Positions 12,710 to 23,821 of a DNA stretch of 64,000 bases are shown here, piece after piece. The stretch lies in the NCBI GenBank assembly GCA_949752795.1, contig OX457059.1:173860242-173924241 (forward strand). Direction: 5' to 3'. The DNA is from Hyperoodon ampullatus. Its lineage: Eukaryota > Chordata > Mammalia > Artiodactyla > Ziphiidae. A program made the position numbers and the translations under genes. The notes under the pieces are model-generated. The model was not told where the DNA came from. It ran no database searches and saw only the letters and a program-made list of their open reading frames with translations. How positions within the stretch are numbered: the first letter of the stretch is position 1; every line of letters starts with the position of its first letter.

Positions 12710-12865
12710 ATGACCGAAGATCTACCTTACTGAACATACTTGGTACCAAACATACCAAAACCTATGATACTGGTAAAGATTAGACAGAAAGATAAATGGA
12801 ACAAATTAGGAAGTCAAGACATGGATACACATCAAATGAAAAATATATGTAATACCTAGTGATGC
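12710..12865 (+). mobile_element. Older L1 ORF2 fragment, 3' piece
   Basis: 'cagaaagataaatggaacaa' near 12785 resembles the L1 ORF2 segment 'acatagatcaatggaacaga', which in an intact L1 lies downstream of the sequence seen at 12400-12440. This supports interruption of one old L1 by the younger 3' end. Confidence 0.45.
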
Positions 12866-12871
12866 AGTGAC

Positions 12872-12962
12872 ACACACACAGAGACACATGGAGAGATGGA
12901 GAGAAGAGGAAGACAGAGATGCAGACAGAGACAGAGTGAAAGAGAGGGAGGGGAGAAGACTG
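12872..12962. repeat. Purine-rich low-complexity DNA
   Basis: This is a GA/GACA-rich plus strand (gagagatgg, gacagagac, gagagggagg units), preceded by a short CA run at 12870-12885. Confidence 0.7.
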
Positions 12963-13027
12963 GTTCATGTCCCCAGTTTATCATATGTGACACCCCCAAA
13001 ATACAGTGGGACTTAGGGCAAGAAAAG

Positions 13028-13056
13028 TATGTGTATATATGTATATATGTATATAT

Positions 13057-13111
<55 letters not shown>

Positions 13112-13148
13112 CTCCCTATAGCTTATATATATATATATATATATATAT
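13028..13148. repeat. (TA)n microsatellite with TATG interruptions
   Basis: TATATG units give way to a pure TA run through about 13109. After a 13-base interruption a second TA run lies at 13122-13148. Confidence 0.95.
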
Positions 13149-13212
13149 CCTTCTACATAATCTTACATATCCTTCTATATAATCTTATGTATCCTTTTAT
13201 ATAATCAGTCTT
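13147..13212. repeat. 22-bp tandem repeat, three copies
   Basis: Units start at 13147, 13169 and 13191. The first two are 'atccttctacataatcttac'+at and 'atccttctatataatcttat'+gt; the third is more diverged. The third unit also forms the left arm of the inverted repeat. Confidence 0.8.
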
Positions 13213-13370
13213 TCTCCATTGATTTGAAATGCCTTTTGTCTTATACTTATTTCATATATATTTCACATATATTTGTATATGTTCCCTATTTCTTATATAT
13301 GTATTATATATATTGAAATATATATATATATTTCATATCAGTGGAGAAAGACTGATTACACAGAAGGATA
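13188..13370. repeat. Imperfect inverted repeat, about 40-bp arms
   Basis: The core arms are 'aatcagtctttctccattga' at 13203-13222 and 'tcagtggagaaagactgatt' at 13338-13357, reverse complements with one mismatch. Similarity extends outward and inward to about 13190-13230 and 13329-13368. The loop of about 100 bases is AT-rich with its own TATA palindromes. It could form a long hairpin. No transposon family was recognised for it. Confidence 0.8.
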
Positions 13371-15232
13371 ATGATTTGAAAAATATTAAATTCTTGCCCA
13401 AGAGCACAATCCAAAACAAATGCTAAACATAATCAATAAAGATGTGCCAGTTAACAAATACAACTGTAACGGCATGGTGGAAAGCAAGGGTACTGGTGTG
13501 GGTACTGCCCGCCTGACAGGGACCTCGAGGGCGCCAAAGGCAGTGAACCAGGGCTGGTGGCACAGTGGGCAGCGTCCACTCTGGGCCAGGACACTGAGGC
13601 CTTGGGGCTCCGAATGCAGCAACTCTGATGGTATAGATTTAGCACAAAGAAACAACCCCACTGGAACCTTAAGAGATAAAGGTGATCATGGCGAAGCTGT
13701 GACTAATAGTAATAATAAGAGCAGTGCCCTGGGCTGGTCAGAGGGAGTAGACCCCCGGGGTGCTGCTTTCCCTGTGTTTGGGGTGCAGTGACTTTGCAGG
13801 GCGGAGCTGTAGCACATGTGACCAATGTTGGGTTCAGTGGGGACAGGACAGGTGGTCTGGGTGGACAGGGAAGGCCTTTAGCTTCTGGCCTTCAGGAACA
13901 CTGGCCCCAGGAGGTTTCCCAGGGGAGCCTGGGCTGGTGTCCTGGGGGACTGACCGGCTGTCAGTCCTACCTCAGGAATCCCCTTGGGGTGCTTCAGTCA
14001 GAGGAGCATGTGAGAGGGGATGCCTGAGGCCCGAGGTTGCAGCTCCACGGGGGTGTCCCCGTCTCTCCCGGGTGACCTGGCAGCCCCTCCCTCCTGCCCG
14101 CTCCCTCCTGACTCCCCCCACCCCAGTCCCAGCACCTCCCTCCTCGGATCATCTTTTGTTGTATCATTTGTGAAGTAAAATGATTGTGTGGCCTGGAAGG
14201 CCTCCTGAGAGCAGCGTTTCATGAAGCGGTTACTCCAAGCCCCATGAGGCCAGATGCTTTGAGATCATCTGGTGTCACATACTTTTATCTGAAACATAAA
14301 TATATGTAACAGCTTTTTTTTTTTGAGATATTATTGGTGCATCACCACCTTTCCTCATTACTATCCACCTAAAGAGCCTTTTTAGATTTTTTTTTAACCT
14401 GACCGCTCCCCATTCATGAAATGTTAACAACACATAACACTGTCCAGCTGTCTTTGTATTGTATGTATGTATGTGCTTTTGATGCATGAAAAGATTAAGA
14501 CTTTTGCTCCCTAAGAACCAATGTTCGCTCCCTTGGAGAGAGATTGGTCGTGTTGGGGATGACATAATTTAGATCCAAGTTTTCCAACTTGCATGAGCAC
14601 TAGAGCTGCCTTTAAAAATCACCACCCCATAAGGATGCACCAAAAGCATCATGTGCTCCCTGCTTTGGCCAGGCTGATGCTCCTGGGAGCCCCTCAGGTC
14701 TCCCATCTGCAGCCAGAATTGAGAACCCTGCTTCAGTTGTAAGATGGGGCTGGAGCATCCTGGGGGTCCAGAAACAGGTTTGGGGTATGTCCAAGGTTGA
14801 TGGGCTGGCTAGAGTCCCACCTGTTGGGACTCCTTCAAGTTGAGATGGATGAGACCAAAGAAAACCAAGGAGGTGGAGAAAGAGCGGGGACTCTGTTGTT
14901 TGTGTCAATATCAAGAAGATACAAAAGTAACTTTACAGCGACTCAGGGATATTTTTCTTTGCCATAAGCAAAACCCCTTTATCTATGTCACAGAAAAAAG
15001 AAGAGGAGGTGGGGATAAAAGGCTGGTGCCCTCCTGGTATACATCTTCCCCGTCTGTGCCTCCCTCCCCATAAGTCATGTGCCCATCCCAAGAAGGCTGC
15101 AGGCAAAGGGGTGTCGGGCCCTGGAAACCTCATTCATTCTCACCAAACTAAAGTCCTCTTTCAAGGAAACTGCTTTCCTTTATTTCTGTTTCAAGACAAA
15201 GAAGGGGGAAAAAAAGTGCTTATGAAAGAGAT
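13371..15232. other. Unassigned DNA, partly GC-rich
   Basis: No gene was recognised. Around 13380-13480 there may be more old L1. 14580-14740 faintly resembles a hAT MER20-type element ('gagctgcctttaaaaatcac', 'ccagaattgagaaccctg') but is not secure. A T-run lies at 14313-14324. Confidence 0.35.
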
Positions 15233-16430
15233 GGTGGGGGGAGAGGGGGTGGGGGAGGGGAGGGGAGGGGGGAGGGGAGGGGAAGGGGGGAGGGGAGGGG
15301 AGGGGGGGAGGGGAGGGGGAGGGGAAGGGGAGGGGAGGGGAGGGGAGGGGAGGGGAGGGGGAGGGGAGGGGGAGGGGAGGGGAGGGGGAGGGGAGGGGAG
15401 GGGAGGGGAGGGGAGGGGGAGGGGAGGGGAGGGGAGGGGAGGGGAGGGGAGGGGAGGGGAGGAGAGGGGAGGAGGAGGGGAGGGGAGGGGAGGAGGAGGG
15501 GAGGGGAGGGGAGGGGAGGGGGAGGGGAGGGGAGGAGGAGGGGAGGGGAGGGGAGGGGAGGGGAGGGCGAGGGGAGGGGAGGAGGAGGGGAGGGGAGGGG
15601 AGGGGAGGGGAGGGGAGGGGGAGGGGAGGGGAGGGGGAGGGGAGGAGGAGGGGAGGGGAGGGGAGGGGAGGGGAGGGGAGGGGAGGGGAGGGGGAGGGGA
15701 GGGGGAGGGGAGGGGAAGGAGGGGAGGGGGAGGGGAGGGGAGGGGAGGGGAGGGGAGGGGGAGGGGAGGGGGAGGGGAGGGGGAGGGGAGGGGAGGGGAG
15801 GGGAGGGGAGGGGAGGGGAGGGGGAGGGAGGGGAGGGGAGGGGAGGGGAGGGGAGGAGGAGGGGAGGGGAGGGGAGGGGAGGGGAGGGGAGGGGAGGGGA
15901 AGGAGGGGAGGGGAGGGGAGGGGAGGGGAAGGAGGGGAGGGGAGGGGGAGGGGAGGAGGAGGGGAGGGGAGGGGAGGGGAGGGGAGGGGAGGGGAGGGGA
16001 GGGGGAGGGAGGGGAGGGGAGGGGGAGGGGAGGGGGAGGGGAGGGGAGGGGAGGGGAGGGGAGGGGAGGGGAGGGGGAGGGAGGGGAGGGGAGGGGAGGG
16101 GAGGGGAGGAGGAGGGGAGGGGAGGGGAGGGGAGGGGAGGGGAGGGGAGGGGAAGGAGGGGAGGGGAGGGGAGGGGAGGGGAAGGAGGGGAGGGGAGGGG
16201 GAGGGGAGGAGGAGGGGAGGGGAGGGGAGGGGAGGGGAGGGGAGGGGAGGGGAGGGGGAGGGAGGGAGGGGAGGGGAGGGGAGGGAGGGGAGGGGAGGGG
16301 AGGAGGAGGGGAGGGGTAGGGGTAGGGGAGGGGAGGGGGAGGGGAGGGGAGGGGAGGGGTAGGGGAGGGGAGGGGAGGGGGAGGGAGGGGAGGGGAGGGG
16401 AGGGGAGGGGAGGGGGAGGGGAGGGGAGGG
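15233..16430. repeat. GGGGA/GGGGGA/GGA polypurine array, about 1.2 kb
   Basis: The plus strand is almost entirely purine, built of GGGGA with GGGGGA, GGGA, GGA and GGGGAA variants; a few GGGGT units occur at 16316-16360. Length is about 1,200 bp. It contains a clear 253-bp higher-order duplication (listed separately). G-runs of four or five every five bases give very high potential for G-quadruplexes, and the mirror-symmetric purine strand for triplex DNA. ORFs of more than 400 codons on both strands (Gly/Glu/Arg-rich, or Pro/Leu/Ser-rich) exist only because the repeat lacks stop codons. Assembly length here is unreliable. Confidence 0.97.
15825..16263. repeat. 253-bp higher-order duplication inside the GGGGA array
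   Basis: Irregular landmarks recur exactly 253 bp apart: AGGGA at 15825 and 16078, the triple GGA at 15854-15860 and 16107-16113, GAAGG at 15900 and 16153 and at 15929 and 16182, and AGGGA at 16006 and 16259. The pattern diverges after 16263. Confidence 0.85.
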
Positions 16431-17413
16431 TCCACAGGCAGATCACAGTGCTTTGTCAGTCACTGAAGATGGAAGACGCAGCAGCAGTATGTTCGCATAT
16501 TTAGAAGGTTAACTGGAAACATCCAGGAAGTACTCTTCAGCCCCATCTTTGGTGATGGAGGATCTGACATTTAAGAATGGAAAGGTCTAGAAGACACCCG
16601 TGCAGTCCTGTCCGAGGTGAGGGATTGTGTCCCCACGAGGAGGCGATGTGCTCCACATCACACTACAGCCTCATGCCACACTTGGAGAGGGTGTCAGGGA
16701 ATGAATACCTGGCATGCTGAGGACGCTGGGGATGGTGTTGCCTGAGGTGTCCTGGAGTGTGGGCCCTCGGAAGAGATGCTCACAGAGGCGGGGCTCCACC
16801 CCAGCCCACCTGAAGGGCTGCAGGAGGCAGGGGAGGTAGGGGAGTTGGGAACGGGCCCCAAGAGGTGAGCAGGGCTAGTAGGTGTTGCTCCCAAGGAAGC
16901 CCATTTCTACAGCCGGTGCTGTTCAAGGAAGGAGGAGGGTCAGCCAGGGTGCGCAGTCTGCATCGCGGCACGCCATCCCCATCGTGGCACGCGGCACCGC
17001 AAGGATGCTGCGGGTGGACCTCGTCTCACAAAATCGGGGTCCTGGTCTTTCTCTGTCCGGCTCTGAGTAAGAAGGGAAGTCTGACCCCTGTAGGCGCTGC
17101 ATCCAGGCTCCCTGGCCCCTGACTTGGTTTTGGCCATTGGGAGGCAGAGGCAGGAGAGCAGAGGGTGGGAGGGAAGGTGGGTGGAGGTGCCTTTCTTCCC
17201 CGAGGTTCCAGGACACTGGATGCTCGCACCATGGCCGCCTGGAGCAGATTCATTCCACCAGTCACCCCACCCAACCCCGAGTCGATCAGCTCACAGAACT
17301 GTTGGGGGTGCCAGGGCATCGTGGATGTGAAAGGGCTTTGGAAAAAAATGTCCTGGTCCCTAGAACATGTTGGAGGAGAATGCAGTGATGGATGATGTGA
17401 GTTTGACTTCCAG
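16431..17413. other. Putative intron DNA, GC-rich, unassigned
   Basis: No repeat family was recognised. Short overlapping ORFs in several frames (16865-17395) have no domain. The stretch ends in a possible 3' splice site, 'gtttgacttccag' at 17401-17413. Confidence 0.35.
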
Positions 17414-17496
17414 GGCAGTCAAAGTATGGAGAGAAAGATGTCCATCATTGCTATGATGGGAATCACCCCCTAGAAGTGAATTTGGATGCAATACAG
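17414..17496 (+). CDS. Candidate internal coding exon, second of a pair
   Basis: This 83-base segment lies between 'gacttccag' and 'gtgagctcat'. It has one open frame: two bases (GG), then 27 codons, ending exactly at CAG before the donor. The peptide starts QSKYGEKDVHHCYDG and ends EVNLDAIQ. The other two frames contain stops (TAG at 17471, TGA at 17454). Its leading two bases complete the split codon left by the 10326-10396 exon, so the combined frame runs through 51 codons without a stop. The acceptor's pyrimidine tract is short, which weakens the call. I do not recognise the protein family. The intron between the two exons holds the GGGGA array and the nested L1s. Alternatives are a chance ORF or a non-coding transcript. 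Confidence 0.35.
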
Positions 17497-18479
17497 GTGA
17501 GCTCATTCCGAGGGGATACAAATTATATGGAAGTTAAAAAGCAGGGCTAATCCAGACAGTACAGAAGTTCTGGCAAGCAGGAGTTTAGTACTGATTTTCG
17601 ACAGTTCTTCTGCAAACTCTGTCTTAAGACAGAAGCAGGTCTGGGAGGCACTCTGCCCGTCCTCTGGTGAGCCTTTCTCTTCAACACCAAACTCGGGGAC
17701 ACGGGATTCAGATGCCCTGCCCCTCGGTCTCTTCAGCAGGCCCGTCCCTGGAGTTTATGGGCTCAGGACAAGAATACAACTGGAGGCCATGTACCAAATG
17801 TCTAAATATCTAACCTGTTGGAAACAAAGCTAGAATATTGAGAGATATGTTCTGTTTTTCTGCTTTACAGATATACCTTCAAAATAACAGCATTAAAATC
17901 TAGCCCTAGAGCTAAAGTTTTTCAAAACTACAAGTTGGCAAGATAGCAAAGACATTTTAATTATTATCATTATACATGTCTGGGTGACCTGTTGATGGGC
18001 TGGCAGTGTCATCCTAGTACAAAATAACAACTTCCATAATTCATAAATTATATGTTTATTTCATAAGATTATTTTTTCTTGCCTTTATTTTAGCAAAATC
18101 ATTAGTTACACTGTTGTAATTGGGATGGCTGTGTATTTTCTGTTTTGTTAACAATAAAGATTTAAAGTGTTTAGAAATAAAATGCTGTCAATTACAAAAA
18201 TAGGAAATTTGAATATATTCAAATACAGTGAATTTGAAAATTAAAAACCTATGCATCTATGTTCTCAAAGTGTTTTTTTCCTAAAAACATTTAAATCCTA
18301 TTAAAATGAAAGTACATATTGTAATTCAAGAAGATCAACAAAGTAAAACAAAATGAGTCTAAAATTAATTTCCATTTGTCTTAAGCATTTTTTAAGAAAA
18401 TAAGTGTATTTTATTTCATAAATCTAGCATTCCACATCCATCTAGTTGTCAATATAAGGAGTCAGTGTCACATTTAATA
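17497..18479. other. AT-rich unassigned DNA
   Basis: No gene was seen. 17860-18460 is AT-rich, with repeated ATTTAAAT-like words but no recognisable family. Confidence 0.45.
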
Positions 18480-18910
18480 CCTGATACTGACCCTCTGTTC
18501 TGGGTTCTCCCCAAAAGATGTGCTACAGTCCTGACCCCTGGTACCTGTGGATGTGACCTCATTTGGAAACAGAGTCTTTGCAAACTTCATCAAGTTACGA
18601 AGAGGTCATACTGGATTAGGGTTCACCCTAAATCCAGGGACTGGTGTCCTTACAAGGAGGTCGTGTGAAGACAGAGGCAGAGATTGGAGAGGTGTACTTG
18701 CAAGTCAAAGAGCACCCAGGACTCCTGTAGCCCCAACGGCCTGAAGAGGCTGGAAATCCCTTCCCTGGAGCCTGCAGAGGGAGCACAGCCCTGCAGACAC
18801 TTTAACTTCAGACTTGTGGCCTCCAGAAATGCAAGAGAATAAATTTCTGTTGTTTTCAGCCTGCCAATTTGTGGTCATTTGTGTCAGCAGCCCCAGGAAA
18901 CTGCTATATC
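18480..18910 (+). mobile_element. MLT1-type MaLR solo LTR
   Basis: Consensus landmarks run in order: 'tgacccctggtacctgtgga', 'tgacctcatttggaaacaga', 'gaggtcatactggattaggg', 'ctggtgtccttacaagga', 'agaataaatttctgttgttt' near 18835, and a 3' end near 'agcagccccaggaaactgct'. No internal retroviral sequence is attached. Confidence 0.85.
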
Positions 18911-20359
18911 CTCTTATACATCAACTGGAAAAAAATGTAAATGATTTAATACTGTAAAATGTTCCTCGACCATCACGGGCAGCTGGTGGTAATATCAGGG
19001 TGATTCATACTTCTAGAACCACACACAGAAGCACGAAATAAAAGGAAAAAGTAAAAGGACGTAGGCCCTATGGGGGAACAAGGTCGGTTAGTCCAGACTT
19101 GCTGCATTTAAGCACCTGATAGAGACGTGGTGGGTCCCCTCTCCTCTCCGCACATGCCCGCCGCTCGAGGCCCGTCCAGGGGCACAGTGTCCGTCTCTGG
19201 CTGTGGCACTGGAACAGCCACGGCCTTCACGTCACCTTTCCTTGAGGCCGTCGGGCAGGAGGTCTTCCCCTAGGACCTGACTGACATGTCCAGGAGAGCG
19301 ATGTTCCTTGCTACCGTGTATGTGAGTCAGGGAGGCATCGGCCAGGCTAGTGACAATGGCCAGTGGAACCTCGACCCCAATGAACAGTGAGAAAGAACAG
19401 GTGAAGTGATGCATTGACAACACAGAACAAGGCCTCCTGAAGCGGATTTCCTGGCATGACTAAGAAGAATTAGTTGGCATAGGGGTCCTCAGCCTACGGG
19501 GCATCAGGGAGTTCAGAATGCGTGTGGGGTGAGACTCCGTTGGAGTGACAGAGGGGACAAGGTCAGAGGCCTTGGTCAAGGACCACCTGTGCCCCGTGAG
19601 ACTTCACCTTCCAGTCTGTGAGGTGGGGCCGCTCTGCACACGCTTGTTGAGCATCCTGCGTGAACCAGGAGACGATGCTCTGGTGAGGATGGAAGTGCTG
19701 AGCCTGGCACAGCGGTTGCCCATGCGGAGTGCATGCTCTCTCCCTCCCACACTCCACTCCCCTGTCTTTCTTTCTCTCTCTCCCTCTCTCATCTCGTGAG
19801 AAATAAACACAGAGTGTAAAGAAAACTGGGGGTCCTGTCATTTCCTGAGAACTCTATAAAGCTGTAGGACACGTGGCCCAATATGTGGCCCAACTTCCGA
19901 AAGATGTGAGGGAGCCTCTGCTGGTCCTCCGTCACCCCGGCAAGGATGGCCCGGCCCCCTGCACGAGGACCCCGAGTGACTGAGCAGGACTGGGTGCTGG
20001 GCTCCGGGAATGAGAGTCCAGCAGGACCTCACGGGCTGGACACTCCCGGGAAGACTTGGCAGTTGGAGGGGGGTAGAGGCTGCAGAGGAGTGCGCTCTGG
20101 GGTCCAAGGTCAGGGCACGGCGGCTCCACTGCCATCCACCCGGACGCAGACGCCCTTGTGCACTTGGCCCCTGCCTTCAGTCCTTCTCAACCTCCGCTTT
20201 GATGACACGGAGCATTCGTTTGGCAAAGACAGTTTTCATGATGTTCCAAACATGAATTTTTATGGTAATTTGTCGTGTGTTTCTGATTCTCTGACAGTGA
20301 ACTCACCAATAATTTTGGATGTCCCAGCAGCTCTCTCTCAGTGTTTTGTGTATTTACCA

Positions 20360-20362
<3 letters not shown>
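18911..20362. other. Unassigned DNA with an LTR-like segment
   Basis: No gene was seen. At 19750-19815 a CT-rich stretch followed by 'gagaaataaacacagagtg' resembles the polyadenylation region of an LTR, but the family could not be named. Confidence 0.35.

Positions 20363-20399
<37 letters not shown>
20363..20399. repeat. (CA)n microsatellite
   Basis: This is a pure CA dinucleotide run of about 18 units. Confidence 0.98.
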
Positions 20400-20401
<2 letters not shown>

Positions 20402-22854
20402 CAAACACAAGAAGGAGACCATACGATGTGGTTTCAAGAGGAGCAAAGCAAAGCCTCGTGTCCTGATGGTGTCCCCCTGGTCCAGTGACCAGCATCTCCC
20501 CCCTGCCGTCACAGGAGGGCTGGGGACACCTGCGAGGGGCCCATGGACCCTGGCAGCTCACCATCGAGCCCCAAGGCTACGGGAGGAAAGGAAAGCAAAG
20601 CCCTCGTCCAGGTCGCCTCTTTGGCTATTTGCAGATGTTAAGTGCTGACTATGAATGCTGTCGAATCATGGTAATTACGGCACAGCCGACCTTAATTCTC
20701 AGTCCTCTGCTTTAGACCTGGCATGTGGGGAATCGCCCGGGACTTTCTGTTCACTGAATCACGTCGCTTTAAACGATCTGGAACAAGATGGTGATAACAT
20801 GCCCACCTGCAACCTCTCCTGCAAACCTCCAAACTCTTCCCTGGGTGGCCATGGAGGCGGCTTTGCTGGGACCCTCACCGTGGTGAGGCACAGCACCGAG
20901 GAATGGGGGCCCACCTCCCCCACTTCAGGGCAGGAAAAGTTCCCATTTGCATCTCTCATTCTTTACTCAATGCAGCAGGCATCAGTGGGCACCTGCTGTC
21001 TGCAGGTCAGGTTCCAGGAATTGTGGGAGCACCCCCAGTGGTACCGGCCCAAAGCCACCTGGAGCGTCCAGAGCAAAGGAGAGCGCGCCCAGCCCGGCCT
21101 GGCGGTCTGGGAAGATGCTGAGGCTAAGGAACTAGTGGGCCTTGGCCCCGGGGCAGAAAAGCTCCCCAGGTGAGAAGGGCAGGGGCCAGGAGACAGGAGG
21201 GAAGCTCAGCCTCCAGAGTCCTGTGTGGCCGAGATCTGGGCCTTGAAGGCATCCCGACCCTAGGAGAGAAGTGAGGTGAGGAGGGATGAGCGTCAGTGAG
21301 AAAATAGCACCTTGCCGAGGGTGGGAGGCAGGCAAAGGAAGAGCAGGTGGTGGGGGGTGCCAGTGGCGGCCTGCCCCGGGCTGCTTTGCCCTGTGCCCAG
21401 AGGTGCCAGGAAGGTCTGTGCAGGGAGGTGCAGAGGCAGAGGAGCCCACACCTGTCCTGCCGTGGGCTGGCAGAGCCACGAGGGCGCTCCCACCCACAGG
21501 CGCGTCTCAGTCTGGGGAAGTCTCCTTCTGTGCCCGGCGCCTGAGTGGGAGAGGAGAGAGCCCCACCCAAGACACAGACAGAAGCCAAAACCCGAGCTCC
21601 CCCCACCCAGGCGGCAGCCTCAGGGGTGCCCACCTCCCTCCAGCTGCCCCTCCCCAGCTCCAGCTGGCTCCTGGATTCCGGGGCTCCAAGTAAGTCCAGC
21701 TCTTGTTGGGAAAAGACACATATTCCTCCAGCCTGGGTGCTGAGCGAGAGGGCACAGGGGCCTCAGGGTGAGCCGGGGGCCAGGGCAGGCCATGCCAGAG
21801 CTGGACCTCCCACCCCCGGGTCCCACACCCTCCTCACAGAGGGGAGGGTCCCTAATCTGCCCGACTTCATACATGTCCTTTCTCAGCCCTACTGTGGGGA
21901 ACAAGGTGACAAAGGTTACCTTACTTTAAGATCAGATTTTCATTGAAAGGGACTCGGGTAAGATGGCATTTGCCTGAAGATGCGTCATGTTTAGGGAGAT
22001 GAATTAAAGGGCCACTAAGCCAGTCTATAAGAGTCTCTTCTGTTCATCTGCAGGGGATGAGGCGCTCTGAGGAGATCCATGCTTTGCTTGACGACACTCT
22101 TGCCTCTGTTATCCTGAGCCTCTTTGCAAGCCCGACGCACTCCTTGCGGAGTCTGGTGCCGTCAAGGAGGAGCTTTCCCAGTCCGAGGAGGGGAGGGGAG
22201 GGGAGGAAACACTTGACCCCTGTCTCCACACCCGCCCTGGGGGCAGGGCTCCTCCTGGCTTGAGCAGTTCAACACACACACTCCTTGGTCTCGTGGCTCA
22301 GATGAGTAAGGAATGCCATGTTCCAGCTTTTGTTACTTCTCACACTCCTTTTTCATATTTCGAGGCAAGAAAAAAATCCTAAATGTGTTTTGCCAGAGAT
22401 TTCTACTCATTTGTCAAATCCCATGTGATTTTGGGGAAATGTAATCCGTGTGTTTCTCATTCATCTGTGCTCGAATCATCAGCTAGGAAGCCAGTGCTGG
22501 GCAGCGGGTACCACGGGCCATGGGGGTGGATGTGATGACGGGGTGGCAGCCAGGTGGGGTGGCCTAGCTGCGGTGCAAGACACCAGGTGGCCTGGGGGAT
22601 GGGGCCCATGACCTTCACACCCTGGGCACCCACCGGACTCATCCTGGCCGTGGGCACCATTGTGACCGCAGAGAAAGCAAAGTGTAGACGTGGCGGTTCC
22701 CGGTGGGGTCGGCAGGAGGGAGCTGAGGAAGACCAGTAACTACAGGGCTCAGGGACCAAAGCTGTAGAAGGAAGGGAGACCTCCCCCATGATGGGCCAGG
22801 AGGGCAGTGAGGGGCAGTGGGCACTGCTGTCGGAGCTGAGAGCATCCAGCCGGC
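20400..22854. other. GC-rich unassigned DNA
   Basis: Many overlapping ORFs of 60-180 codons occur on both strands, which is expected for GC-rich DNA; none shows a domain. A short GGGGA run is at 22187-22205. A 36-base open segment at 20635-20670 between 'ttgcag' and 'gtaatt' was considered as a micro-exon and not accepted. Confidence 0.4.
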
Positions 22855-22912
22855 ATCCTGAGCCTCGGTTTGCTCATCTGTGCAATGGGACTGTGCTGCC
22901 CCTCCAGGTGAG
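22855..22912 (+). mobile_element. MIR core fragment
   Basis: 'ctgagcctcggtttgctcat' followed by 'ctgtgcaatgggac' matches the MIR segment 'tgagcctcagtttcctcatctgtaaaatggg'. The fragment is followed by a chance strong donor-like 'caggtgagtc'. Confidence 0.65.
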
Positions 22913-23759
22913 TCTCCCGCACTCTCCTGCACGGACGGGTTCATGCTCACGGCTCGGTCTCCCTCCCTGGGCTCCGGAGGTGAGGGGTGATAGGTCAGCC
23001 TCCAAGGCAGTCTACCTGGTAACAGCGTGAGGGAGGCCTGCCTTCCCCAGAGTTGACAGGAAGCCTTGTTGCTGGACTTTAAATCTGTGGGAAATCTTTC
23101 AACAGAAGTTTATATTTTGACATTATTTTGAACATAAAACTTGGAGGATTTATGATGAATAACTACAGATTCACGACTCTAGAAAGAATCAAAATTAGAC
23201 CCGATGTTCGGTCATCCACGAAGAATTATTTTTTCTTTTCTTTTATCATCATCAATTTGATGAAGCAGGTTTCTCAGAATAATTATTTCCAAGTTAAAAT
23301 TACTTTCTGTAATTCATCCATCTCGCAATTTCATGTAATAATCATGTGTATTTATTTTTTCTTAAGTAATCAGGGTATTTTCATCAAAATTCATTAAAAG
23401 CTGCTTCTAGAAGGACATGCTTTTAAAATATTCAAATTTATAGTCAATGTTTTATTAACCATATTTAGCCTATAATTATTTTTCTAATGAAAATTATCCT
23501 GACTGCACCATCTGATGTTACGAGGCTAGTAGTTCAAACAAAATTCAGAGAAACATTTATACACAAAGGACTGTGTATTAGTCATTTGGAAGGAAGGATT
23601 TATGTGCTATATAATTAATTGTTGCCTGAGTTTAACAGTCCATATTTTATTCCAATGTATTATTTACATGGAGGAGGCTTGGGGGTCACCCTTCAAAAGG
23701 TTAGGAAAATACAAATACACACATTATCCAAATGGTGGAAGGTTGCATTACAATAGATG
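22913..23759. other. Unassigned DNA, AT-rich after 23070
   Basis: No gene was seen. 23090-23500 is AT-rich, with ATTA/TAAT words and no recognised repeat. Confidence 0.4.
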
Positions 23760-23777
23760 GAGGTTTGTGTGTGTGTA

Positions 23778-23821
<44 letters not shown>

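Noticed and set aside
14985..16319. 444-codon plus-strand ORF and two minus-strand ORFs of more than 400 codons over the GGGGA array
   Set aside because: The repeat contains no stop in any frame. The products are Gly/Glu/Arg or Pro/Leu/Ser repeats, and there is no coding context.
15233..16430. Telomere-like or CRISPR-like repeat
   Set aside because: The pentamer is GGGGA, not TTAGGG, and there are no unique spacers; the genome is mammalian.
20635..20670. 36-base micro-exon between 'tatttgcag' and 'gtaattacgg', phase 0
   Set aside because: Phase would fit after 17496, but it is very short, the donor is weak and nothing else supports it.
20655..21743. Overlapping ORFs of 120-180 codons in GC-rich DNA
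   Set aside because: All frames and both strands are similarly open because stops are rare in GC-rich DNA; no domain or consistent start.
22880..22916. Strong donor site CAG|gtgagtctc
   Set aside because: It lies at the end of a MIR fragment with no good acceptor nearby; a chance site.
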